Assembly: GCA_030043235.1 (NCBI GenBank)
Contig: JASHYF010000271.1
Span: forward strand, 1 to 5,646
Length of the DNA: 5,646 bases
Source of the DNA: Solirubrobacteraceae bacterium
Lineage (GTDB): Bacteria; Actinomycetota; Thermoleophilia; Solirubrobacterales; Solirubrobacteraceae
Reading direction: 5' to 3'
Positions 1 to 5,646 of this stretch are shown in pieces. Within the stretch, counting starts at the first letter, position 1, and every line of letters begins with the position of its first letter. The notes beneath the pieces are model-generated. The model worked only from the letters and a program-made list of their open reading frames with translations, was not told the DNA's origin and made no database searches. A program made the position numbers and the translations under genes.

Positions 1-573
1 CAGCGCGTTGCGGCTCGACATCGCCAAGCCGTCCTCCTCACGTACGGTGGGCAGCGCCTCGATCCGCACCGGCAGGTTCAGATCGCGGGCCAGCCGGCGG
101 ATGAGCACGAGCTGCTGGGCGTCCTTCTGACCGAAGTAGGCGACGTCGGGCATGGCCATGCCCAGCAGCTTCGTCACGACGGTCGCCACGCCGCGGAAGT
201 GCTCCGCGCCGCGCGCGGCGCCCTCCAGATGCTCGCTCGCGTCGCGCACTTCGACGCTCGTGGCGAACCCGGGGGGATAGACCTCCTCGACGCCCGGGAC
301 GAACAGCACGTCCGTGCCGGCGCGCGCGGCCTGCTGCGCGTCGCGGCGCTCGTCGCGCGGATAGCGCTCCAGATCGAAGCGCTCGTTGAACTGGGTGGGG
401 TTGACGAACAGCGAGACCACCACCACGTCGCACTGCTCGCGCGCGCGGTCGATCAGCGAGAGGTGGCCTTCGTGCAGAGCGCCCATCGTGGGGACGAGCC
501 CGATCGTCCGCTCGCCGCGGCGCGCGGGAAGGAGCTCGGCGCGCAGCTCCGCGACAGTGCGCACGATCCTCAT
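1..573 (-). CDS. panC: Pantothenate synthetase (PanC), C-terminus cut by window edge
   Basis: PanC condenses pantoate with beta-alanine using ATP, via a pantoyl-adenylate intermediate; it is the last step of vitamin B5 synthesis, feeds coenzyme A, and is cytosolic. The frame runs open from ATG at 573 to base 1 and gives 191 residues of the usual ~280, so the C-terminal ~90 residues are missing. Family motifs are all present and in order: [10 protein letters not shown] at residues 28-37 (nucleotide-binding HxGH, H34 and H37), FVNPTQF at 56-62 (N58, Q61), YFGQKDAQQ at 146-154 (K150, D151, Q154), and DGLAMSSRN at 181-189 (S186, S187, R188). These match the ATP and pantoate-binding residues known in the M. 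tuberculosis enzyme with nearly constant offset. ATG 573 is chosen because PanC proteins normally begin about this far before the PTMG motif, although no good Shine-Dalgarno precedes it. The same frame stays open upstream to about 819 without homologous-looking sequence. The gene is transcribed away from the small plus-strand gene at 853. Confidence 0.96.
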   Translation of the reverse strand, partial: MRIVRTVAELRAELLPARRGERTIGLVPTMGALHEGHLSLIDRAREQCDVVVVSLFVNPTQFNERFDLERYPRDERRDAQQAARAGTDVLFVPGVEEVYPPGFATSVEVRDASEHLEGAARGAEHFRGVATVVTKLLGMAMPDVAYFGQKDAQQLVLIRRLARDLNLPVRIEALPTVREEDGLAMSSRNAL

Positions 574-705
574 GCGCGCAGTGAGGTCGGGTGGTGGCGG
601 TTCATGAGCTTCGGTCCAGTTCCCTGCGGATACCGGCGCGACTCCAGATGCACAGCGGTGCTGCGTGAGGTCCACCACGAGCAACTCGTTGACGGCCTGT
701 GAGAG

Positions 706-732
706 ATCATACCCGGCCGGGCGCGGTGTCAA
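706..732 (-). promoter_or_regulatory. Sigma-70-type promoter toward panC
   Basis: On the minus strand TTGACA (732-727) is followed by TATGAT (711-706). These are a perfect -35 and a 5/6 -10 hexamer, standing out in a very GC-rich background. The spacer is 15 nt, shorter than the preferred 16-18. Transcription would start near 699, giving panC a leader of about 125 nt. Hexamers and spacing are read from sequence; activity is inferred. Confidence 0.5.
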
Positions 733-747
733 GCGGGCCGGGGCTTG

Positions 748-763
748 TGTGCGCAATGTCACA
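748..763. promoter_or_regulatory. Possible CRP-family operator upstream of the panC promoter
   Basis: TGTGCGCAATGTCACA is an interrupted palindrome that fits the CRP/GlxR-type consensus TGTGA-N6-TCACA at 9 of 10 defined positions. Its centre lies 16 nt beyond the edge of the panC -35 element (727-732) to the nearest base and about 57 nt upstream of the predicted start point, a position where CRP-type activators often bind. It is a single site and no regulator gene is in view, so it may be chance. Confidence 0.28.
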
Positions 764-816
764 TACCCCTCCGCAGCCCTCAGGGAGGCGCGTAGGTGCG
801 GTTTCGCACAAGAATC

Positions 817-853
817 TTCTCAGTTTCTCGCGGTTGGAGTAGCGTTTATCCGA
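817..853 (+). promoter_or_regulatory. Possible leaderless promoter for the gene at 853
   Basis: TAGCGT at 840-845 fits the actinobacterial -10 pattern TAnnnT and ends exactly 7 nt before the ATG at 853, the geometry expected when transcription starts on the A of the start codon. A weak -35-like TTCTCA lies at 817-822 with a 17-nt spacer. The -10 matches only the minimal pattern, so the call is tentative. Leaderless mRNAs are common in Actinobacteria. Confidence 0.35.
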
Positions 854-1206
854 TGTTTGGGAGGCGCAAGGCAGCTTCCGGCAAGCAGGTCCAGCGCAAA
901 GAAGAAGAAGGATCGCAGGAGGAGCCCACGGCAGGCGGGCCCTCGGCTGCCGAGGCAGCCGCCGGCGGGCGCCGCCCGGTCACGTTGGACACCGGCTGTC
1001 TGTGCGGCCATACCAGGCGGGAGCACACGGGGATGCAGATGGAGGTCAAAGGGCGCTGCCTGGAATGCGGGTGCGAGGAGTTCCGCCGGGCAGGGGAGGG
1101 GCCGGAGGCGGACGAGGAGACGATCGCGCGCATCAAAGCGGCGGTCGCGAAGGTGGAGCACCTGATCGAGGCCGTGGCCACCTTCAACGGTAAATCGCCC
1201 AAGTAG
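853..1206 (+). CDS. Small hypothetical protein with Cys/His-rich, probably zinc-binding motif
   Basis: Function is unknown. The 117-residue product has three parts. Residues 1-25 are charged and rich in Lys, Arg and Glu. Residues 26-42 form a Gly/Ala-rich, probably disordered linker. Residues 49-77 hold a compact motif of the form C-x-C-G-H-x4-H, then C-x2-C-x-C-x2-F: C49, C51, H53, H58, C69, C72, C74, F77. This spacing looks like a small zinc ribbon or knuckle and recurs in short uncharacterised actinobacterial proteins. Residues 87-110 are predicted to form an amphipathic helix, which may mediate oligomerisation. There is no signal peptide or membrane segment, so it is probably cytosolic. 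Start choice: ATG 853 fits a leaderless promoter (TAGCGT 7 nt upstream). GTG 796 has an AGGGAGG about 7 nt upstream and would add 19 residues ([19 protein letters not shown]). The gene stands alone between divergent panC and the convergent carboxyltransferase gene. Coding status rests on the conserved-looking motif and an open frame; role is not inferred. Confidence 0.72.
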   Translation: MFGRRKAASGKQVQRKEEEGSQEEPTAGGPSAAEAAAGGRRPVTLDTGCLCGHTRREHTGMQMEVKGRCLECGCEEFRRAGEGPEADEETIARIKAAVAKVEHLIEAVATFNGKSPK

Positions 1207-1239
1207 GCAGTCGCCCGCGCGTGGACGGCAGGGCGCACC

Positions 1240-1279
1240 GAGCCGCGGCCGCTCACCAACCGCCCGGCCGGCGCGGCTC
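1240..1279. terminator. GC-rich hairpin at convergent gene ends (possible bidirectional terminator)
   Basis: GAGCCGCG at 1240-1247 pairs perfectly with CGCGGCTC at 1272-1279. Further inner pairing (GGCCG near 1248 with CGGCC near 1265) is possible across a bulge. The element lies between the stop of the plus-strand gene (1206) and overlaps the stop codon of the minus-strand carboxyltransferase gene (1278-1280), so it could end both transcripts. Neither side has a T-tract, so this is not a classical intrinsic terminator. Confidence 0.35.
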
Positions 1280-3113
1280 ACCACGCCTCGACGAACGGGC
1301 GCGCCTTGCCCGGCCGCCGCCACCACTCGCCGCTGTGCGCGCCGAACAGCGTCGCGATCCAGCGTCGTGAGTCGGCGGGATCGATGATGTCGTCGATCTC
1401 GCCGTAGGCGGCCATGTTGACTCCGCGACCACGCTCGTAGGCGGCGGCGACCATCTGCTCGAACAGGCGCTCGCGCTCCTGCTCGCCGGCGACCGCGTCC
1501 AGCTCCCGTCGCATGCCCAGGCGCACGGCGCCCTCCAGCCCCATGCCGCCGAACTCCGACGTGGGCCAGCCTACGGTGAACAGCGGCGCCTTGAAACCCC
1601 CGCCGGCCATCGCCTGGGCGCCGAGCCCGTAGCCCTTGCGCAGCACGATCGTCCCGACGGGCACGCTCAGGTTGGCGCCGCCGAGGAACATGCGCGCGAA
1701 GTGGCGCACCGTCGCCGTGCGCTCCGCCTCCGGGCCGACCATGAACCCGGGCGTGTCGCACAGGAACAGCAGCGGCAGCTCGAACGCGTCGCACAGCTGC
1801 AGGAAGCGCGCCGCCTTGTCGGCGCCGTCGGCGTCGATCGCGCCACCGAGGTGTCTCGGGTCGTTGGCCACGACCCCCAGCGGGCGACCATCGACGCGCG
1901 CGAGCGCGGTCAGCATCCCAGGCCCGAAGCCGTCGCGCAGCTCGAGCACCGAGCCCTCGTCGAACAGCGCCTCCACCACGCGGCGCACCTCGTAGATGCG
2001 CTTGCGCTGCTCGGGGACCAGGTCGCGAAGCAGCCGCTGGTCGGGCACCGAGGGAGCCTCGCCGGAGTGCGGGCGTCCGCGGAAATAGGACAGGTAGCGC
2101 CTGGCCAGCGCCACCGCCTCGGCGTCGTCGGCTGCGCGCAGGTCGACCACGCCGTTTGCGTGCTGAACGTCGATCGGGCCGACGTCCTGCGGCTCGTGCA
2201 CGCCCAGGCCGCCGCCCTCGATCATCGCCGGGCCGCCCATGCCGATGCTCGCGTCCTCCGTCGCGATCACCACGTCGCAGCAGCCGAGCAGCGCGGCGTT
2301 GCCCGCGAAGCAGTAGCCGGAGGCGATGCCGACGAGCGGCACGAGGCCGGACAGGCGCGCGAACAGCTGGAACGCGCGGCAGTCCAGACCCGCGACGATC
2401 GGCATGTCCACGTCGCCCGGGCGCCCGCCGCCGCCCTCCGCGAACAGCACCACCGGCAGCCGCCGGCGCTCGGCGAGCTCGAACAGCCGGTCCTTCTTCG
2501 CGTGGTTGCGCACCCCCTGGGTGCCGGCCAGGACGGTGTAGTCGTAGGAGAGCGCCACGCACGGCCGCCCGTCGATCTCCCCCACGCCGCCCACGAGGCC
2601 GTCCGCGGGGGTGCGCGCGATCAGCTCCTCGCGCGAGCGCCGGCGCTCCTGGGCGGCGAACACCAGCGGGCCGTACTCCACGAAGCTGCCCGCGTCGAGC
2701 AGGTCGGCGAGGTTCTCGCGCGCCGTACGGCGGCCGCGCTCGTGCCGCTGGGCGACCGCGTCCACCCTTGCGGCGTCCAGCCCGATCTCGTGGCGCTCGC
2801 GCACCGCGCGCAGGTCCGCGCGCTCGTCCGCGGGCGCGCTCGCCCCCGTCCGCGAGGAGTGCGCCGCCGTTCCCGCGCCCGCGCCGAGCTCGAGCGTGGC
2901 CAGCAGCTGGCCCTCCTGCACGGCGTCGCCGACCGCCACGGCCAGGCTGCGCAGCACGCCCTCCACGCCCGCGAGCACCTCGTGCTCCATCTTCATCGCC
3001 TCCAGCACCACCAGCGGGCTGCGCGCTCCCACGCGCTCCGCGCGCGCGTGCGGGATCGCCACGACCACGCCGGCGAACGGGGCGGTCACCCGGTGCTCGG
3101 GGGCTGAGGGCAT
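1278..3113 (-). CDS. Biotin-carrier domain fused to acyl-CoA carboxyltransferase
   Basis: This is a biotin-dependent carboxyltransferase that should move CO2 from carboxybiotin to an acyl-CoA (acetyl-, propionyl- or longer-chain); the substrate cannot be told from sequence. Counting from ATG 3113 (611 residues): residues ~5-76 are a biotinyl/lipoyl domain with the attachment signature EAMKM, biotin-accepting lysine K41. A linker of ~20-30 residues follows, then a full two-lobed crotonase-fold carboxyltransferase (~95-611). Visible CT motifs include EGGGGRPGD (226-234), SGYCFAGNAAL (265-275), GGAI (423-426), CDTPGFMVGPEAE (452-464) and RKGYGLGAQAM (492-502), where glycine-rich oxyanion-hole turns are expected. 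No biotin carboxylase domain is present. Domain order and CT motifs resemble the C-terminal half of single-chain long-chain acyl-CoA carboxylases rather than ordinary AccD/PccB subunits. Start: ATG 3113 has GAGGG 11 nt upstream. ATG 3149 would add 12 residues, but its only purine-rich stretch abuts the codon. It lies 52 nt (or 16 nt from 3149) after the methyltransferase gene, probably in one operon. Confidence 0.93.
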   Translation of the reverse strand: MPSAPEHRVTAPFAGVVVAIPHARAERVGARSPLVVLEAMKMEHEVLAGVEGVLRSLAVAVGDAVQEGQLLATLELGAGAGTAAHSSRTGASAPADERADLRAVRERHEIGLDAARVDAVAQRHERGRRTARENLADLLDAGSFVEYGPLVFAAQERRRSREELIARTPADGLVGGVGEIDGRPCVALSYDYTVLAGTQGVRNHAKKDRLFELAERRRLPVVLFAEGGGGRPGDVDMPIVAGLDCRAFQLFARLSGLVPLVGIASGYCFAGNAALLGCCDVVIATEDASIGMGGPAMIEGGGLGVHEPQDVGPIDVQHANGVVDLRAADDAEAVALARRYLSYFRGRPHSGEAPSVPDQRLLRDLVPEQRKRIYEVRRVVEALFDEGSVLELRDGFGPGMLTALARVDGRPLGVVANDPRHLGGAIDADGADKAARFLQLCDAFELPLLFLCDTPGFMVGPEAERTATVRHFARMFLGGANLSVPVGTIVLRKGYGLGAQAMAGGGFKAPLFTVGWPTSEFGGMGLEGAVRLGMRRELDAVAGEQERERLFEQMVAAAYERGRGVNMAAYGEIDDIIDPADSRRWIATLFGAHSGEWWRRPGKARPFVEAW

Positions 3114-3124
3114 CGGCGGATCAT

Positions 3125-3129
3125 CCCTC
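3125..3129 (-). promoter_or_regulatory. Ribosome binding site favouring the internal start at 3113
   Basis: GAGGG on the minus strand lies 11 nt before ATG 3113, a slightly long but usable spacing. The upstream ATG at 3149 has GCAGGG directly abutting it, too close to serve. This supports the shorter protein, whose biotinyl domain begins a few residues after the start. Confidence 0.45.
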
Positions 3130-3165
3130 AACGCGCCCGGGTGGGTCATCCCTGCCGGCGGGGGC

Positions 3166-4314
3166 TCACTCGCCCCACACCTCCTCGGCGGTCTCGACGA
3201 TCAGGCGGAGCTTGGCGATCTCCTCGTCCTGCGTGAGCAGGTTGCCCTCGACGGTGGAGGAGAAGCCGCACTGCGGCGAGAGGCACAGCTGGTCCAGCTC
3301 GACGTAGCGCGAGGCCTCCTCGATGCGGCGCTTGAGCACGTCCTTGTCCTCGAGCTGCGGGCGCTTGGTCGTGACGAGCCCGAGGACCACCTGCTTGCCC
3401 TTCGGCACGAAGCGCAGCGGCTCGAACGTGCCCGAGCGCTCGTCGTCGTACTCGAGGAAGAAGCCATCGACCTGCAATTCGCCGAACAGCGCCTCGGCGA
3501 CGAAGTCATAGCCGCCTTCGGCCGCCCAGGAGGAGCGGAAGTTGCCGCGGCACATGTGCGTGGTCACGGTCATCCCGGCCGGCCGGTGTGCGAGCGCCTG
3601 GTTGATGTGGCGTATGTACACCTCGTGCTGGTGCTCGGGATCGCCGCCGATGGCCGCCACGTGCTCGCGCTGCTTGGGGTCGTTCATGTACGCGAGGCTC
3701 GTGTCGTCGAACTGCAGGTAGCTGCAGCCGAGCTCGCCGAGGCGGCGGACCTCCTCGGCGTAGGCCGCGACGAGGTCGGCCCAGAACTGCTCGATGTCGG
3801 GGTACACCGCCGCGTCGATCGAGGCGCGGCCGCCGCGATAGTGGACCATGCTCGGCGAGGGGATCGTCAGCTTGGGCGTGGCCGCGGACACCTGGCCTCT
3901 CAGGAACCGGAACGCCTCGCCGAAGATCGTGTGCTCGAGCGAGATCCTCTCGCCGACGCGCATCGACGGCGGGGCGAACTCGACCTCGCCCTGCTCGTTG
4001 TGGAAGGCGACCTTCAGCGAGCTGTCCATGACCTTGCTCACGCCGCCGAGCTGGTAGATGAAGTCCATGTGCCAGGACGCCCGGCGGAGCTCCCCGTCGG
4101 TGGCCGAGCGCAGGCCGGCGTCTTCCTGCAGCTTCACGACCTCGCGGATCGCCTCGTCCTCGACGCCGCGCAGCTCCTCCTCGTCGATCTCTCCCTTGGC
4201 GTGACGCTCGCGCGCCTGCAACAGCTGGGGCGGCCTCAGCAGGCTGCCGACGTGATCCGCCCGGAACGGGGGCTTGGTGCGCGCGGACACGGCGACGAGG
4301 ATACCCTCGCTCAC
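3166..4314 (-). CDS. Cobalamin-independent methionine synthase family protein (MetE C-terminal/YxjG type)
   Basis: Family members transfer a methyl group from 5-methyltetrahydrofolate (polyglutamate) to homocysteine, or act on other thiols, at a zinc site in a single TIM barrel. At 382 residues it has only the catalytic-barrel length, like B. subtilis YxjG/YxjH (~375) and unlike full MetE (~750). The N-terminus carries FRADHVGSLLRP (17-28), typical of this subfamily. Zinc ligands expected from MetE are visible: H253 and C255 in THMCRGN, E288 in FFLEYDD, C349 in SPQCGFSS. QFDDTSLAYM (201-210) is a conserved strand-end segment. There is no signal peptide, so it is cytosolic. The start is GTG 4314, supported by a strong GAAGGAG five nt upstream. 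It follows the pcaB-type gene by 117 nt and precedes the biotinyl-carboxyltransferase closely, likely co-transcribed. Methionine synthesis is the default reading. Epoxyalkane:coenzyme M transferase is a same-family alternative, so the acceptor thiol is not settled. Confidence 0.9.
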   Translation of the reverse strand: MSEGILVAVSARTKPPFRADHVGSLLRPPQLLQARERHAKGEIDEEELRGVEDEAIREVVKLQEDAGLRSATDGELRRASWHMDFIYQLGGVSKVMDSSLKVAFHNEQGEVEFAPPSMRVGERISLEHTIFGEAFRFLRGQVSAATPKLTIPSPSMVHYRGGRASIDAAVYPDIEQFWADLVAAYAEEVRRLGELGCSYLQFDDTSLAYMNDPKQREHVAAIGGDPEHQHEVYIRHINQALAHRPAGMTVTTHMCRGNFRSSWAAEGGYDFVAEALFGELQVDGFFLEYDDERSGTFEPLRFVPKGKQVVLGLVTTKRPQLEDKDVLKRRIEEASRYVELDQLCLSPQCGFSSTVEGNLLTQDEEIAKLRLIVETAEEVWGE

Positions 4315-4319
4315 TGTGG

Positions 4320-4326
4320 CTCCTTC
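4320..4326 (-). promoter_or_regulatory. Shine-Dalgarno site fixing the GTG start at 4314
   Basis: GAAGGAG on the minus strand sits five nt before GTG 4314. It is the best ribosome binding site in the window and decides the start of the methionine synthase family gene in favour of the GTG. Confidence 0.75.
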
Positions 4327-4413
4327 GCCTCGAGGTGGTCGAGGATCGAGCCGGTCAGCGCTTGCGGCGACTCGACGGACGCAGATGGGCGCCTGCGAGG
4401 AGAGCCGGTCGCA

Positions 4414-4427
4414 CGCCCTGGAGGGCG
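4414..4427 (-). other. Small hairpin just after the pcaB-type stop codon
   Basis: CGCCCTCCAGGGCG (minus strand) is a perfect inverted repeat, forming a 5-bp stem with a 4-nt loop. It begins 4 nt past the stop codon (4432-4434), inside the 117-nt spacer before the methyltransferase gene. It lacks a T-tract and could be a weak attenuator, an mRNA 3'-end stabiliser or chance in GC-rich DNA. No other gene or clear promoter is seen in this spacer. Confidence 0.25.
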
Positions 4428-4431
4428 GCCG

Positions 4432-5646
4432 TCAGCCGGCCGGGCGGTACTCGGCGAGCGCGCGATCGACGAAGGCGCGCGCCGCGCCCAGGTAGGACTC
4501 GGGCTGGAGCGCGGCCTCGAGCTCGCCGGGCGACAGCGCGGCGCTCACCTCCGGCGCTCGCAGCAGCGCCTCGCGCAGCGTCACGCCCTCCTCGCGGGCG
4601 CGGCGCGCGGCAGCCTGTACGAGCTCCTGCGCGGGCCACCAGCCCAGGTGCTCGGCCAGCGCGCTCACCGCCGCCTCGGCCATCGCCAGATCGCCCGCCG
4701 CGCGCAGGTTCGCGCGCATGCGCTCGCCGTCCACCTGCAGGCCCTCGAGCATCTCGCGCGCGGCCGCGGCCGCCGAGCCGGCCACGCGCAGCAGGTCGCA
4801 CAGCGTCTCCCACTCCCCCTGCCACGCGCCGGCCGCGCGCTCGTGCTCCTGAACCATCGCCGCGTGCAGCGTCATCGCCAGCCCGGGCGCGCGCCCGGCG
4901 CACGCGAGCACGGCCACGGCGGCCACTGGGTTGCGCTTGTGGGGCATCGTCGAGGAGCCGCCGTCCTCCTCGCGGGCGCCTTCGCGCACCTCCGCGACCT
5001 CGTCCTGCGCCAGCAGCGTCACGTCCCGCGCGGGCTTCGCGAGCGCGCCGGCCAGCAGCGACAGGGACGAGGCGATGCTCGCGACCCGCCCCCGCTCGGT
5101 GTGCCACGGCAGCGCCGGCGCGGCGAGATCGAGCTCACGCGCCACGCCCGCGGCGATCGCCGGGCCCTCCTCGCCGCATCCTCCCCGGGGTGTGAGCGCG
5201 GCCGCCGTGCCGGCGGCTCCGCCGAGCTGGACCGCCAGCGCCCATTCGGCGCTGGCGAGCAGGCCGGCTCGCGCCGAGGCGATCCCGGCAAGCCAGCCGG
5301 CGGCCTTCAGCCCGAAGGTCACCGGCAGCGCCTGCTGCAAGAGCGTGCGGCCGAGCATCGGCGTGTCGCGGTGGCGCTCGGCGAGCTGCGCGCAGGCGAT
5401 CGCGGCGCCGGCCGCGTCCGCCGCGATCGGCCCGAGCGCGCGCTTGGCGAGGAGCATCGCGGCCGTGTCGAGGACGTCCTGGCTGGTGGCGCCGCGATGC
5501 ACCTCCGCGGCCGCCCGCTCGGGCAGGAGCGCGCGCAGCGCCCGCACCATCGGCATCACCGGGTTGCCGGTGCGCGCCCCCTGCGCGCCGAGCGCCGCGA
5601 GATCGAAGCGCTCGGCCTTGCAGGCGCCCGCGATCGCGGCGGCAAC
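4432..5646 (-). CDS. pcaB: 3-carboxy-cis,cis-muconate cycloisomerase (PcaB), N-terminus beyond window edge
   Basis: PcaB cyclises 3-carboxy-cis,cis-muconate to 4-carboxymuconolactone in the protocatechuate branch of the beta-ketoadipate pathway; it is a cytosolic, usually tetrameric enzyme of the fumarase/aspartase/adenylosuccinate lyase superfamily. The frame is open from base 5646 to the TGA at 4432, giving 404 residues; PcaB proteins are ~450, so about 50 N-terminal residues lie outside. The GTG at 5559 is internal, because GNPV...HRGATSQDVLDTA is continuous with sequence upstream of it. Family signatures, counting from the edge: GNPVMPMV (27-35), HRGATSQDVLDTA (50-62), TLLQQALPVTFGLKAAGWL (101-119), PWHTERGRVA (180-189), and the superfamily loop GSSTMPHKRNP (230-240), whose serines include the expected catalytic base. 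The following ERAAGAWQGEWETL (269-282) favours PcaB over adenylosuccinate lyase. In PcaB the first motif is usually HWGATSQD; here Trp is Arg. It is first of three co-directional genes in view. Adenylosuccinate lyase is the main alternative. Confidence 0.9.
   Translation of the reverse strand, partial: VAAAIAGACKAERFDLAALGAQGARTGNPVMPMVRALRALLPERAAAEVHRGATSQDVLDTAAMLLAKRALGPIAADAAGAAIACAQLAERHRDTPMLGRTLLQQALPVTFGLKAAGWLAGIASARAGLLASAEWALAVQLGGAAGTAAALTPRGGCGEEGPAIAAGVARELDLAAPALPWHTERGRVASIASSLSLLAGALAKPARDVTLLAQDEVAEVREGAREEDGGSSTMPHKRNPVAAVAVLACAGRAPGLAMTLHAAMVQEHERAAGAWQGEWETLCDLLRVAGSAAAAAREMLEGLQVDGERMRANLRAAGDLAMAEAAVSALAEHLGWWPAQELVQAAARRAREEGVTLREALLRAPEVSAALSPGELEAALQPESYLGAARAFVDRALAEYRPAG

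Noticed and set aside
199..702. 167-codon plus-strand frame antisense to panC
   Set aside because: Overlaps the panC coding region, whose motifs are unambiguous on the minus strand.
570..710. 47-codon minus-strand frame upstream of panC containing adjacent Trp codons, considered as an attenuation leader peptide
   Set aside because: Its ATG lies inside the predicted -10 element, so it would not be on the transcript; Trp has no link to panC and no terminator/antiterminator pair was seen.
574..819. N-terminal extension of PanC in the same open frame
   Set aside because: PanC proteins start close to ATG 573; the upstream residues do not resemble the family, show weaker GC bias at third positions, and would read through the promoter.
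820..2562. 580-codon minus-strand open frame overlapping the carboxyltransferase gene and the small plus-strand gene
   Set aside because: It is a frame shadow of the carboxyltransferase: product is Arg/Ala/Gly-rich without recognisable domains, and it runs across two supported genes. Long spurious frames are expected at this GC content.
1701..3107. 468-codon plus-strand open frame antisense to the carboxyltransferase
   Set aside because: The strongly supported CT motifs lie on the other strand; the antisense product is His/Arg/Ala-rich with no domain and no convincing ribosome binding site.
4335..5195. 286-codon plus-strand frame antisense to pcaB
   Set aside because: Almost entirely Arg/Pro/Ala, typical of antisense translation of GC-rich coding sequence.
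4435..5559. Start of the pcaB-type gene at GTG 5559
   Set aside because: The frame is open to the right edge and the sequence before 5559 (ending in TGN before PVMP) fits the family, so the GTG is internal and the gene is truncated by the window.

Overview
The window is GC-rich bacterial DNA with tight gene packing, strong G/C preference at third codon positions, GTG starts and no IS elements, tRNA, rRNA or CRISPR. GC content, codon use and gene families suggest a high-GC actinobacterium, possibly a soil Thermoleophilia/Solirubrobacterales-type organism. That placement is an inference from general character, not from a marker gene.

Layout, left to right. (1) 1-573, minus strand: the N-terminal two thirds of pantothenate synthetase (panC), cut by the left edge. 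(2) 574-852: a divergent intergenic region. It holds a near-consensus sigma-70-type promoter firing toward panC, a CRP-like palindrome just upstream of it, and a possible leaderless promoter firing right. (3) 853-1206, plus strand: a small hypothetical protein with a Cys/His-rich, probably zinc-binding motif. (4) About 1207-1280: a short convergent junction with a GC-rich hairpin. (5) 1278-5646, minus strand: three co-directional genes read right to left. They are a pcaB-type 3-carboxy-cis,cis-muconate cycloisomerase (start beyond the right edge), a short cobalamin-independent methionine synthase (MetE/YxjG-type) homologue, and a carboxyltransferase with a biotin-carrier domain fused to its N-terminus.

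The three minus-strand genes look like one transcription unit: gaps are about 117 nt and 16-52 nt and no promoter is evident between them. PcaB belongs to the protocatechuate branch of the beta-ketoadipate pathway. The biotinyl-carboxyltransferase resembles the C-terminal half of single-chain acyl-CoA carboxylases and has no biotin carboxylase domain in the window, so it needs one in trans. The methyltransferase keeps the expected zinc ligands. Why these three sit together is not obvious. A link between aromatic-compound breakdown, methyl-group handling and acyl-CoA carboxylation is possible but speculative.

Most of the window is ordinary metabolism. The points most worth a second look are the biotin-carrier/carboxyltransferase fusion in this operon, the unusual gene neighbourhood, the small Cys/His protein with its apparently leaderless start, and the regulatory elements upstream of panC.
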